A DNA stretch of 64,000 bases from Epiperipatus broadwayi (Eukaryota; Onychophora; Udeonychophora; Euonychophora; Peripatidae), in contig JAQFVV010000021.1 in the NCBI GenBank assembly GCA_028023455.1, positions 7,156,853-7,220,852 of the forward strand, read 5' to 3'. The number at the start of each line of letters is the position of its first letter. Position 1 is the first letter of the stretch. Both the position numbers and the translations under genes were made by a program. Below are positions 52,450 to 64,000 of this stretch, one piece after another. The notes under the pieces were generated by a model that had not been told where the DNA came from, did not search any database, and was given only the letters and a program-made list of their open reading frames with translations.

Positions 52450-54160
52450 CTATAAGGTATGCTAAGAATTAAGTTTACAAGAATGACAATGATAAAGTAT
52501 AACTGAATTTATTAATAATACATAATGAGCAATAAAGGTGTTTCCTATGCAGATTGTTTTATGCAAACTAGATCGGGTGTTCAGATCAATGCTGAACTGA
52601 ATAATAGTATGGAGGGATGAACTTGTGATTGCAGCAGTTTCAGATACAAAGGTGCTACATTAACTAAATAAGTGTTGCAGCCCAAATGCGGGATTACTCA
52701 TGGAATTCAGTATCAAGTACTCAGTTCCTGTGGATCATATGACTTGCTTTTATTTTGCTGTTGTGGCTTTGGCTAAATTAAATGGCTAAGCCTACTAATA
52801 TATGGAGTATCTGAATTAAGTTCAGGCCCATATGATTTTTTCAGTTGGAGAGCTGACTTTAAAGACATGTAGATGTCTAAAAGTTTCAGATCTTCTTCTA
52901 ACAATTAACTTTTAGATAAATGCTTTGCTTGAGTTGGTTTTTTAAATCTAATGTCCCAACTCCTCACTGAAGAGACCCATAGGTCAAAACCAGTCTGGGG
53001 ATGGGGACAATCCAAGATAAAAATGATTTGAATGCCTTCTCTTGTAGTAGCATTTATCATAAATAAAAAAAAGCTTGTTTAGAGCTATTAGCATGCTCTT
53101 AATTTTATATATATATATATATAGGCAGTTATTTTGCATGTGTGTGCTTTATGAAGACACATTCCTAATGCTTATTGAAATAACATTAATATTAAAATTA
53201 AACTAAGGCATTAAATACTTTAGTTTCATTCTGCAAAACTACTTTATCCCAGTTCACTAATTAGCATAATTAAAACATGCTAAAAGGGTTTACTAAAATA
53301 ATCTAATTTAACCTAAATCTGGATAGTTTATATAATAAACTAAGGAAGAGAAAGTGTATTTGAGATTTAATTAATTTATTAGTTATATGTTTTATAATAT
53401 CATTCTTGCAATTATTAACTAGATGTATTTACTAATATGCACACCATAACAATAAGTTAAAATATAATAGCTTAACTAATATACATATGTAGAATAGATA
53501 TCAAAACAGATTTATGTTTGCTAGAAAAGCAGCATAAATCTATTACTAAAGAGCTTCTGATCATCTCTCTAAATTACTAATGTTAATAATCTCCATTTTG
53601 AATTATAGCATATCATAAAATCAATACAATAAACAAATGATATAAAAGAGAATAGGCATAACCACAGATGAGAAATGTATGTAGTTATAATAACTGGTTA
53701 CAGTTATTATGTTTAGGAAACTTATTAAATTATAATATTCATTTAATAGGCAAGACTGTTACAATTATCATTATTAATTTAAAGTCTCATTATTATTACA
53801 GATTTTGATTTAATTTATTAGAAACATTTAGAAGTTATAATTTATGAACTTTCAATTCGATAGCTAGCTTAAAAAACTTTTAGAATAATTTTAATTTTAG
53901 ATTTATTTTAAAGAGCTTTGCAGGAAGAAATGCTACCAATAATCATCTTCTTTGGGCTGAGCTGTCTGGCATTGTAGTGGCACTGGTACATCTCTAGGTG
54001 GGATGTTTTCCAGTCTTCTTGGTGGGCTGTTGGTCTCAAACTCTTCCATTCCTATAGATCAGTCTTCTGAAGAATATGGCAAACTTGTTGGCCTTTAGCT
54101 GCTCCTCTCTGTTATTAAAATTCGCATAGTTCCTGATGGTAATATATTTCAAAAATGTAA

Positions 54161-55160
54161 GAGAGTGAACTTCTAGTGCTAATTTTGGGTTTTTTTAAAT
54201 AAACTCTTTGACCCCTCCCCTTACAAAATCCATGAATTTTTTTACAGTTTATAAAATTTAATCTTGAAATTTAACAGTTTTATTAACTTTAAAGTAAAAC
54301 CTGAGTGATTCATAAAATAGTGCCACTTGACTGCCTTTCATCTTAAAATTTATTTTAGAATTTATTTTAAAATCTGGTCTTGGTTCCCCCACAAATTAAG
54401 CCAGTTGCCTGTGACAGGATATTTTCCAATAAAAAGGCCATCTTTTAAAACAAATTTAAGTTCTGTAAACATTCTGTTATATATGTAATCTTGTCACCTC
54501 TAGTATTGGAAATTTATATGTGAATTCTAACTTAAAAGAAATTTATATATTTCTGTTTTAATAAATTAAAGATAAAATAATTTCACTGTGTTGCAATGAT
54601 TAAAAATCTATTGCATTGCAGATCCATTCGCATATATATGTAGGTACACTCATACACATAGAAAAATGTTTATAATTATTATCTCAATTTATAACTATGT
54701 ATATGTATTACATAACAGTACACATCCAGACATTAAAATATCTATATGTATGCAAATATACAGAAATATACTTATATAGATATAAATATACATTAATGTA
54801 CATTAATATGCATTAAACCTAGAATCAATACCACTATGTATCATAATAGGTGAAACAGGAAGTTATACAAAAAATACCATTTTAATATATATATATATAT
54901 ATATATTGAAATACCATTTTAATATATATATATATATATTGAAAAACTCTTCTTGTTTTTTTTTTTTACATTGCTCTATTTTTGTGCATTTCAACTTTCA
55001 TACACATTTTAAAAACCACCTTGGCACTAACATGGGCTTTGAATGTTCCTTCATCAGATTTTCAATGAAATGGAAGACCTAAGAATTGTGAGTTGGAGTA
55101 GTTTGAAACCTGTCCACTAAAGTATGAAGATTGGCTATTTTAATATAAAACTAAGGACTG

Positions 55161-55162
<2 letters not shown>
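54161..55162. other. No gene seen; small (AT)n-bearing duplication
   Basis: ATACCATTTTAATATATATA ending in ATTGAAA occurs twice (about 54876-54911 and 54911-54945), differing in the number of AT units. CACCTTGGCACTAACATGG near 55018 is unlike its surroundings but not recognised. Confidence 0.5.
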
Positions 55163-55207
<45 letters not shown>

Positions 55208-55430
55208 AGATAGTAATCTAGACCAACTGATGATTGCTGATTTAGCATGAAATGAGTAATTTCGTGATTATTTATCTTTCCAACATGTGTGTGAATCAAG
55301 TGGGTCAGCAATATGAGATGGCACTGAGAGTAGTGGGTAGTGTAAAAGTCTGAGTTCGAATCCCCCATATATTACATATATAAATGCAGGTTTAAGCCTG
55401 TATAATGTATTAAAAACTGGTTAGGTATGA
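55163..55430 (+). mobile_element. tRNA-like element with (AT)n at its 5' side
   Basis: (AT)n at 55163-55203 is followed by an unmatched stretch. Then comes TCAGCAATATGAGATGGCAC and AAGTCTGAGTTCGAATCCCC (B box at about 55350-55364). The end is AATGCAGGTTTAAGCCTGTA followed by AATGTATTAAAAAC. The same order, with (AT)n placed after the B box instead, occurs at 59052-59180. It is a SINE by layout; the source tRNA is unclear. Confidence 0.55.
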
Positions 55431-58400
55431 ATGTAGAGAACCACCTGTATATATATAAATTTCATTATTTTATTTTAGTGAAAACTAAAATTGAATTTTT
55501 AAATGCATAACATATAAAGAATAAGCAACTTACTACTTCAAAAATGTTAAAAGGTGTCGTTATTAAATATGCAAAACTTTACCATTCTTACTTGCAAATT
55601 GTTTTATGCAATATTGATCAGCATCTTAACTTGTTTTTTTTTTAATTCATGATTAAAATTTTAATGCATATGAAACAGATTAATTGAAAATATATATAGA
55701 ATATGTTCATGCTAATTGTGCAAATTGACAAATCATGTCAACAATATTTAATTCACTACTAAAAATAGAAAGGCTCCAAATTAAAGTGCGCAGATGTGAC
55801 ATGTGTCAGCTACTTGCATTTATTATAAAATTAGGGTTCTTTGACAGTTATATACTTTTAATTTAGACATTGCTTCTCTTTTCTGTCAGCAGTACAAGCA
55901 GTGTTGAGGAACATTATTAGTCAATGTGATTGTTTATCTCAAAGATGGTGCAATAGTCTTCTCCTTAAAATCATTTTTCTGTGGGTATATAAAGTGATAT
56001 TTTTATAATTTTTTAAATGTCAAAACCATGAAGTGACATATATTAATTGATTAATTTTTTAAAAATCTAAAAAGAACAGTATTTTCAGTATATCTGAGAA
56101 AGATCAAAATATATATAGTCCAGTCTCTCTGTGTTTAGTTCTGTCATTATGTCCTTGATGACTTTATAATCTGGTTTCCATGGAATTTGAAAAACTATCT
56201 GAAGAATATCCACAAGGTGTTAAAAGTGAATAGAAAACATTCCATACCTTGCATGAAAGTGGTGTAATGAAAATTACACTACAGAAATATTATTTATTAT
56301 TAGATAATCTCTAGTCTAATGGATGAATAATAAAAATTATTAATATACTTCAAGAAAATTTTAGGAATAATAACAAACATGAGTTTTTGCATAATTTTTA
56401 AAATATTACTGATTATTTTTCCACAGTAATTGTATAATAATTATTTAAAATCAATATAATAATGTATGCATTTTCATTTTATTTGTATATGTTTTATTTT
56501 TAACGTAATTATCGACTGATGTGAATTATTCATTTTTTGACCAATTTGCACCCTAGTGAATTTCTTTGTAAGTATTATATGTTAAAATGCATGTAAAATG
56601 GTATATTTTATTATATATAATTTTTGCAGAAAAATTTGTGCTAGATGGCAGGAAATTCAAAATTCCCACTCTTACAATAGACATAAGTTTTGCGCAGACA
56701 TCAAGCCATTGCCTGTTGCAAAGGCTGTAAAACATTCAGCATTTTATGACATTGTAGCTCCAATGATCCAAAAACATGTTTATTTGCAAATTTATTATGG
56801 TTTTAGATAATTTTTTTAAAAATAATTTACACTATATTTATTAGATATCAAGAAATATAAATTATTAATAACTTATTTTGACTTGAAATACTTTATTTTC
56901 AAAAATATAATGTTATATTACCAGCTAACATGAATATGGCCTGAAGCAATTTACAAGCTTAGTTTCTATGTAAGCAATTTACTAAAAATTTATAAAGTAT
57001 GAAACATATCACAGTTTTGCAATAAATATTCAAAAAATTTAAACTTTTAAAGCATAATACATTAGATATAAGAGAAATAAATAATTATTCATTTGGATGT
57101 TTAAAAATAATAAGAATTAAGAAATATTTCATTGATTTTATAAACTGAAAATAATCTTTCTAGAAGTGATGATGTTTAAACTCTTTGTTTTGTTTACAAT
57201 CTCATGTTTTTAATATTTACAGAAACAAAATGTAAACATTTAAAATTTATTTCAGTAGTAAACAAAAATATCTATTAAATAAAATCAAATTTATTATTTT
57301 CAGATAAGTAATAATTATTTAATCATATATTTTATGTTAATTTGTGAGACAAAAAAAGTCAGAAAATGTTGAAACATGAGTGCATGTTGGAAAGATTAAA
57401 AATATAAATAAGTACATTCAACTTTAATCTTAACACAAAAAAAACTATTGCTGGTATAAATGACTATGCCTTGTGACACTGACTGTATAATAACATACCA
57501 ACACTGCATTGTGGTCTTTTGAGATATTCTAGAACTTTTCAAAAATATTTTAATATTATTTTAAAGCAGAATTTTATAAATTTCTCAGAGATTAACACAT
57601 ATTCATTGTTATTTGAAAAATAAATTTTAATCAAAGCAGATTTCATTGATTTTATAGAATTGTTCATTTAGATTGTTTTCCAATGATAAAAACGTTTTTG
57701 TTTTTACATACTATTTTTTTTCAAGATTTTCAAAGTTCAGATATAATTTTTTAGAATAATTTTTGTTCGTAAACTTGAATTTATAAATGGTTAAGTTCAA
57801 CTTAGTAAATTTTAGTATAAAATAAAAGTTTTATATTGAAATCAAAGATGAATATTGACAAAAATTAAACCAATGAAAATACTAGAAAATATCAATCTGA
57901 TAGAGGATTAATCAGTTTTTTAATCCAAGTTTTTAGATTTATATGTATACAACAGATTAAATATGCATGTATTATATTTTCACTGCTAAAGATACAAATA
58001 AACAGATAATTTAAACCATTCAAAATTTTAAAAAGATTTGTGTCACCCTAGGATTTGTTATGACATTTGCATTGTTTGAACAAATATTAATTTAATAATG
58101 TAATTGTTCACTGTACAATTTGGTTGCAGCAACTGTTACAATTTTTTCAAGTAATAACTTGAACTTGGTTTTATAAAATGTAATTTGATTGTGAAATGTT
58201 TTTCATATGTCATATGGTTTTTCTCTTTTTGCAACTCAGACGTGGTTGAATTCACTTTTTGTGAGATCTACAAGAATTATAGCTAGGTTGTAAAAAGAAA
58301 AAAAAAACTATTTTGTGTTGCAGATGTGAAAAATGTTGAACAATCAAACTAAGTGAAAATTTGATATTCTATAAGATGTAATGAATATTACCTTGGCAAT

Positions 58401-58950
58401 TGCTATAAAATTATATTCAAATATATTGATGATAATATTAATAAATTTTACTGCATCCATGTTACGATCTTTTCTTTTTTAACAATGCTTAAGATTATTA
58501 CTTTTCAGATTAGTTTAATGCTAGATAAAAAATAATTTAGTATCACTCAATATCAAATCCTGTTAAATATTTGATCTATCATTAATATGATTTATCTTCA
58601 AATCAAAATAATATATGTGTTTTTGCCAGTTTTGAATTTTATATTCTCTAGTTGTTATTTTCAATTCTTTTTTACTTCATTAAACTTGAAAAAAAAAGTA
58701 GTTATTATTCTTTTTTTTACTGTAATAATATTTTAATAAAATAAATTACTTAATGTTAGAGATATGGAAACACTATTTCTTTAGGGATCTTCCACAATGT
58801 TTCCAATTCTTTTTTACTTTGCTTTCAATTCATTTATTCCATTATTGATTAAAAAAATATTATATTTTATAAATGGGTTTTTTCTCACCTTAAAAAAAAA
58901 GAAAACACACCCAAATATATAATTGCATATGATTATTTAGAAAAACATTC
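55431..58950. other. No gene called; one weak exon-like patch near 56630-56810
   Basis: A G+C-richer patch at 56630-56810 follows a T-rich run and an AG that could be a splice acceptor, and is open to a stop at 56808. I recognise no domain in it and do not call an exon. AGATAATCTCTAG at 56302 is an inverted partial copy of the 26468 motif. The rest is AT-rich. Confidence 0.4.
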
Positions 58951-58953
58951 TGT

Positions 58954-59112
58954 CTCAGACTTTCACACAACTCACAACTCTCAGTGCCATCTTATATTGC
59001 TGACCTATCTGATCACACACATGTTGAACGATAAACATGTGGTAATCAAGTGGTCAGCAATATAAGATGGCTTGAGAGTTGTGGGTCATATGAAAGTCTG
59101 AGTTCGAATCCT

Positions 59113-59149
<37 letters not shown>

Positions 59150-59180
59150 GCAGGTGTCAGCCTGTACAATGTATTAAAAA
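58954..59180 (+). mobile_element. Head-to-head palindromic copy of the tRNA-like element with (AT)n
   Basis: The left arm 58954-59005 (CTCAGACTTTCACAC ... TTATATTGCTGACC) is the inverse of the right arm 59052-59102 (GGTCAGCAATATAA ... GAAAGTCTGAG), with a few mismatches. The B box GAGTTCGAATCC follows at about 59100. Next are (AT)n (about 59116-59148) and AATGCAGGTGTCAGCCTGTA as in 55163-55430. The loop holds CACATGTTGAACGATAAACATGTGG, itself a small inverted repeat. Confidence 0.7.
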
Positions 59181-60930
59181 CATTCTGTATAAGATAAAAA
59201 ACATTTTGATCAGAATTACCATCTGTTTGAAAAAGACATCGAATTGACCCCTTTATTCAAATGTATTGCTTGAAGTTGTTTACAAAATTTTGTTGCAAAA
59301 TACATACAACAGCTATTTCTAAAAATAAAAATGTTGATAGTTGTCGTTTTTGTACTACAACGATTAATATATTCTGAGCTTCTGTCTTTTTAAATTATAA
59401 TAACGTAAGATTTGAACACCCTATTTTTTTTCTTTTTTTCTCCTCTTATTCAAATTCTCTTGGTTGTCAAGTTTTAATTCAAAAATAAAGAAGATTTGCG
59501 ATTGAACTTGCTATATATTATATTGGAAATATCAGCTATTAAAATGCATGTTGATAGAGAGTATTACATTCATTTTGAAACATTACAATAAAAAAATGGA
59601 TTAAATCAACATCATTTTTGGCCAATCATAACAGTTTTTATTTTATATGGAAATTTCTATTAAATAATCATAAACAGTCATTGTTTGCCTGTGAAAATAT
59701 TAAAAGTAATGAACTTATGTGTTATATGCTGTAAATGATCTGCAGAACTACTTTCATAATTAAAAGCAACTTTAAACTGATCAAACAATTAAAAAAAAAC
59801 TTGATTACCAACTGCGGTACTTTTTTATTTTTTTCATCAAATCTGAATGTTCTGTGTGTTTTTAGCACAATGCTAAAATGATAGTTCTGAAGGTTTGCCA
59901 TTTCTAGTGTTGTGAACTTTTGAGTAACTTGACTATTTAATTATATCAATTTTTAATAAAAATTAACTGTCTCAACATATATATATAATCTCACTTCTCA
60001 TCTCGTACTGAGTCATGTTATTATTTGAGATCTAATGATTGTTCTTTTAAAAGTTAACCTTGATAATGGCAGTTTTCTGTCGAAATATCAGATTGTAATG
60101 CAAAATAATACACAGTTTGTACCCAAAAATATTATATATATATGTGTGTATGTGTGTGTGTGAAATAGACCCAGTGCTTATCTCTAACTGAATATAACTT
60201 TTTAATGTATATATATTGTAACCTAATGAGATAAAAGAATGAGTCAACGAAAGAGGAAAAAACGTCTCACCAAACAAAGTATAATAATAAAGATGGTAAT
60301 GAACTGATACACAATAGTAATAATAACATATGAGGCAAGCTCGGGGTTGAATGTCATAAGCCACAATAATAAGAGCAATAAGAGTAAATAATATGAAATA
60401 AGCATTATTAAGACAAATGCAATATATATTAGCAAAATTAAGAGGAGACTTCTCATACTTACTGTTTTAAAATCTAACATTCCTTAATATTTAAAACATG
60501 CCATTAAAGGGTGAGACTACATTAACTTCTTCTCTACTCCCAACACAACTTCCAAGTACAATACATCTTTCTATCATAAGTATCTTATTGTTATGTTCAG
60601 ATTTAACATTAAATTTCTTTTATTAAATATAAGCATGTTTTCCTATGTTCTGCCACATTAACTTCTTTAAAACCATTTTGTTCTGAAATAAAATAATTTT
60701 TTCTAATAATCATATATACAAAAAATGGATATCTTAGGCTTCATATTAATGGATGTTTAATAATTACATATTTTATTCTCTCCTTTTAAGTTTTGGAATC
60801 TAATAACAAAGAATAAGATCCGAATAAACAAGCTGTGAGACATACTCTAAACTATACAATCTTTTTTGTTAATTAATATCATTGTTGTCTTAATAAATAT
60901 AATATTTAAATTAAATTAAGCCATATATAT
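59181..60930. other. No gene seen
   Basis: Minus frames at 60047-60364 and 60244-60480 overlap each other, have no motif and look like chance. Short (TG)n near 60142. Confidence 0.5.
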
Positions 60931-63028
60931 TATAACGATCCAGACAAAGTGGGAGATCGCATCGCACCGCACTACCAAAGGGCGCCATCTAGGCATTTGA
61001 GCCTGGAAAAATTTATAAAGTAGGCAGATACGCGCTGTTAGGATTCCACTTTATTTACATATTTAGATCGTTAGCCCATTGTCACTAGCTCAGTGGAGTA
61101 GCAGAGATAACAAAATATAAATTTTATATCTTAAATATAAAAGAATAAAAGCCACTGCCAGAAATTAACACATAAAAACATTTATTTACGCACATATAAA
61201 ATAATATTTAAATTGAGGAATAAGTTTAACATTTAGATTTTTATCTTAATTTTTAATTTTACATTTAAAATAGCTTGCTATAATGTTTAATATTTTATTT
61301 AGAGGGTCGAGTATGAATGGACTACATAGGTCTGCATTTGAAAGGAAAATATTCTTCCCTGATTTAACCTTAGGCAACAAATTTCGCAATCAACTGGCAC
61401 CAATCCATCTGATACATTCATGTATTCAATGTAGCATGATACGACAACACAAAATACTATATTGTCAGGAATGTACATCTGAACAATAAGTAGAAATAGA
61501 GAAGACATTGACTCTCCACCAACAGGAATGTGACATCTGTGGGCAAGTAGATCAATAAACTAAAAACTCCATAGGAATGGACTGCGGTCTTCTGCCGACT
61601 TACAAACCCATCCATAGGCAAACAGAGGGTGTGTGGCGTATATCTATAATCCTGCCCGTAGCGGATCTCATACTACATCTACTAATTACACAAATATATC
61701 CAATCCATTGAACCAATTCAACTACGAAATGAATAACCTAAGATTACCCTCCCTTAATACAACTTTACAAAACTATATAGCCATTCGCGCCCGACTTAAT
61801 TTTAACATTTATATACGTTCGCACAGATTTGTTTAAAAATGTTGGGTATAGATCGATTACATAGATTCCACGGTCAAAAACATTTCAAAATAAACATAAA
61901 CGATCAAAATACAAAATTATTGATACCGACAATCGCAGAGGGAAACTTATAAGTAACCCAATAGTATTCACCATAAGATACTTGCGTTGTCACCAATAAC
62001 TTAAAAGACATCCGAATAAATACATTTTAGATACTCACCGTAAGGTATCATTATTTATCGAATGTCTATATATTTTGATCAAATATGAAAACCAAAATAT
62101 AATTAACCGCAAACGAATCCATGCAAGCGTCTATAAACAACTTAAATTTCATACATTTAAAATTTAAACAATAAATAATTTATACAATTAAAATAAATGG
62201 AAATGATTTTTTTATCAATAACAAACATATAAAATTAAACATCAATTGATTTTAAACTTAAAGGTCAAATAGAAACTCCATTTTAACATTTAAATTGCTT
62301 TCACGAAAGTTCTTAATTATTTAAAAAATTTTTTAAGTTCATTGTTAACAGCTTACGGAAGAAGAGTCCAGGTTCTTGTTTTTCCACGGAGTCCTTGTTT
62401 GAAACCCGGTCAGATGTTCCGGAGGTAGCATTAGCTGGTTCCTTTCGGTATCACAAACAGTTCATTTTTTAAAATAGAGAGAGAGTGTGTGATATTGCGT
62501 CTCTATCACCACTCTCAAAACAAACAGCTGGAACTGCCCAATACTCAATATTTCTCCTTTTTATATTATCCACAAGGATTCACTGAACAAAACGTCACTA
62601 ATCTGTTTTTTCGTTATGGTCCGGGCCAAGGCTTAGTGCTTCCATTTGTCAAGCTAAAATCTCTTTCTTCTCTTATCTAACTTTCCATCTGACTTTTTAA
62701 TTAAATAGCTTTTAGATAATTAATAAACAATCATTTCCTTTTATAGATTACAGGAATTAATTAATACCTGTTTTTATTTTAACTTACGTTATTTTTTTAT
62801 TAAAATATTTTTATATTTCAATCTTGTATTTTTTTATTTAAAAAAAATACATTCAAATACCTTTTTTTTTGTTTATGAAAAAAAAAATATTTTTAAAGTT
62901 TAACATCTGTGCGAATGTATACACGTTTAACAATGTTTTAATTTTAGCGTTTAGTTTTTTACTTTTATTTGCGAACTTTTAAGTTTTTATTTTAAATTAA
63001 TGTAACGACATATTTATATATCGTTACA
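60931..63028 (-). mobile_element. Solo LTR (2.1 kb) of the same family as 963-3102
   Basis: On the minus strand it starts TGTAACGATATATAAATATG (63028) and ends GATCGTTATA (60931; expected TCGTTACA, so one change). Start, TATA region, internal blocks and end all have counterparts in 963-3102. No second LTR or internal region adjoins, so it is a solo LTR left by recombination. ATAT on both sides could be a 4-bp target duplication but lies in AT repeats, so this is weak. The plus strand keeps an open frame at 61283-61489 with paired cysteines. The two internal blocks are in the opposite order to the other copy. Confidence 0.8.
62554..62570 (-). promoter_or_regulatory. TATA-like box of the solo LTR
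   Basis: GATAATATAAAAAGGAG on the minus strand, about 460 bp from the LTR start, parallels TTAATATAAAAGGA in the other copy. Conservation of position and sequence supports a promoter role. Confidence 0.45.
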
Positions 63029-63319
63029 ATATATATATATGCACTTTAAAAAGATCTGTATTTTATACATAATATTTATAAAATAATAAACGTCAACTTC
63101 ACATACCATAATAATAATTCACAAGTCAGACTAACTAGAATTATTTTAATAAATTTTGAAATAATGCTCTGTAATATTAAGTAGTCAAAGAAACATGGAC
63201 CATTTTTATCAAACCACTACTTTGTTTTGTGGAAAGTAAATAAATAATTGATTCTTAAAGAGTTGAAACGTTGTATTAGGTGTGATCTTATCTTTTATTT
63301 ATATTGAAAATTTGTTTGT
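63029..63319. other. No gene seen
   Basis: AT-rich; nothing recognised. Confidence 0.5.
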
Positions 63320-63605
63320 ATTTATATATTGGACTATTTCCATCATCTAATATAAGGATTGAAATCCTTCAAAAAATTTAACTTTATTTATATATTCCTA
63401 ATACTTTCAACTGTTAGTAATAGCATACAGATTAGTATATGCACAACATTTCAAATCGTATTATTCTCCTCTTTTTTTTTCATGTGCTCTTGACCTGAAC
63501 AGTGACAGTACTAGCATGGGAATTGAACCTGGACCCTTATATTCTTGAATATTGAATTTTAAGCTAATGCTCTAACCAACTGAGCCATCCTGCCAAAGGC
63601 AACAG
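63320..63605 (-). mobile_element. Family-1 SINE, minus strand, tRNA-like head well kept
   Basis: Minus-strand order: GGATGGCTCAGTTGGTTAGA (A box), GTCCAGGTTCAATTCCC (B box, better kept than at 29840), TGCTATTACTAACAGTTGAA, then TATTAGATGATGGAAATAGT. It follows directly downstream of the Penelope-like remnant on the same strand. The anticodon region does not resemble a normal tRNA. Confidence 0.7.
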
Positions 63606-63629
63606 TCAGTAGAAATTTTATATACTTAC

Positions 63630-63887
63630 CTATGAGGTTCCTCCTGATTCCTCCACTTTTTCCAAAGAGCAAAGTTGATTCGTAGTTTCCATATTTATAT
63701 GTATAGTCATAATAGAGTGACTTATGGGGTTATCCACCACTGCCATGTAAGCAGCTTGTTTAAATTTTCTTCTTTGTATCTTTTCTTCTTTATCCAATAT
63801 TTTTGTTTTTTCCCAGTTGAAAATATGTTTATTGGTACATACATGGTCTGCTATCTTAGACATATCTGTTTTTTCTCTTCTAATCAT
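63630..63887 (-). pseudogene. Penelope-like element C-terminal (GIY-YIG side) fragment
   Basis: The 85-codon frame contains SKIADHVCTNKH, FNWEKTKILD, RRKFKQAAYMA and VDNPISHS. The pattern S-IA-H-----H--W----IL--E-----R--KEA-YI is what I recall from the C-terminal end of GIY-YIG nuclease domains in Penelope-like retroelements. The reverse transcriptase and the GIY and YIG motifs are absent, so this is a short 3' remnant. The stop is at 63630 and about 25 bp later the tRNA-like SINE begins. The same sequence lies inverted and forward at 29615-29839. Assignment rests on pattern memory; a related phage-like or DIRS nuclease cannot be excluded. Confidence 0.5.
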
Positions 63888-64000
63888 CAGTTTGATAACT
63901 GTATGAAAATTCTAATGACTGTTGCCTTTGGTAGAATGGCTCAGTTAGTTAGAGTATTACCTTAAAATTCAATATTAAAGAAACTAAAGATCCAGGTTTG
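63888..64000 (+). mobile_element. Family-1 SINE with its upstream linker, cut by the window end
   Basis: TTCTAATGACTGTTGCCTTT matches the linker between the Penelope-like remnant and the SINE in the two other composites (TTCTACTGACTGTTGCCTTT). It is followed by ATGGCTCAGTTAGTTAGAGT (A box) and GATCCAGGTTTG (B box). The body lies beyond the window. Confidence 0.65.

Noticed and set aside
60047-60480. Two overlapping minus-strand hydrophobic frames
   Set aside because: AT-rich DNA gives Leu/Ile/Tyr-rich frames by chance; they overlap each other and have no motif.

Overview
The window is AT-rich, intron-like or intergenic DNA from a eukaryote, most likely an invertebrate animal. The grounds are the absence of any dense ORF layout, many triplet and tetranucleotide microsatellites, tRNA-headed SINEs, an RTE-type LINE, Penelope-like (GIY-YIG) remnants, hAT and TA-flanked DNA transposon relics, and long-LTR retroelements. 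I could not fix the species or phylum. I find no intact host gene. Almost all readable protein sequence comes from dead transposable elements, and the longest open frames are artefacts of microsatellites.

Layout, left to right. 1-3102 is an LTR retroelement: the end of a 5' LTR, a 0.72 kb internal remnant starting with a primer-binding-like site, and a 2.14 kb 3' LTR. 3.1-9.1 kb is AT-rich and CpG-poor, with a hairpin, an eight-copy degenerate tandem repeat of about 80 bp (5.27-5.85 kb) and several SINE pieces (7.7-8.35 kb). 9.15-12.5 kb is a 5'-truncated LINE bracketed by (AAT)n and (AAT)n-(AAG)n arrays. 13-17.1 kb has tRNA-derived heads and a 636 bp TA-flanked inverted-terminal-repeat element. 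17.5-30 kb holds foldback palindromes, more SINEs of two or three families and a degenerate tandem array, and ends in a Penelope-like remnant fused to a SINE. 31-34.5 kb has a long (AT)n run, an unclassified repeat-like block and eight copies of a 35-bp minisatellite.

35.3-38.2 kb and 51.2-54.2 kb are two diverged copies of a second long repeat, best read as solo LTRs of about 2.9 kb on the minus strand. The second copy has been invaded by an (ATT)n array and by a 500 bp hAT element with a perfect 8-bp target-site duplication. 38.8-39.3 kb has an RTE tail fragment and a 170-bp near-perfect palindrome. 41.1-41.7 kb is a LINE 3' fragment. 41.7-47.6 kb is featureless. 47.67-51.2 kb is a (GATA)n array followed by a near full-length but frame-broken RTE LINE on the minus strand. 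55-59.2 kb has two copies of a tRNA-like element with (AT)n, one of them a head-to-head palindrome. 60.9-63.0 kb is a solo LTR of the same family as 1-3102, on the minus strand. The window ends in another Penelope-like plus SINE composite and the start of one more SINE.

The elements do not form a pathway; their value is as a record of insertion, nesting and rearrangement. The most interesting signals are: (i) the same two internal blocks lie in opposite order in the two LTR copies; (ii) a Penelope-like tail is joined repeatedly to a tRNA-headed SINE; (iii) two different tRNA heads share one short 3' tail motif; (iv) one LINE sits between two AAT arrays. All homologies were read by eye from the sequence and no database was searched.
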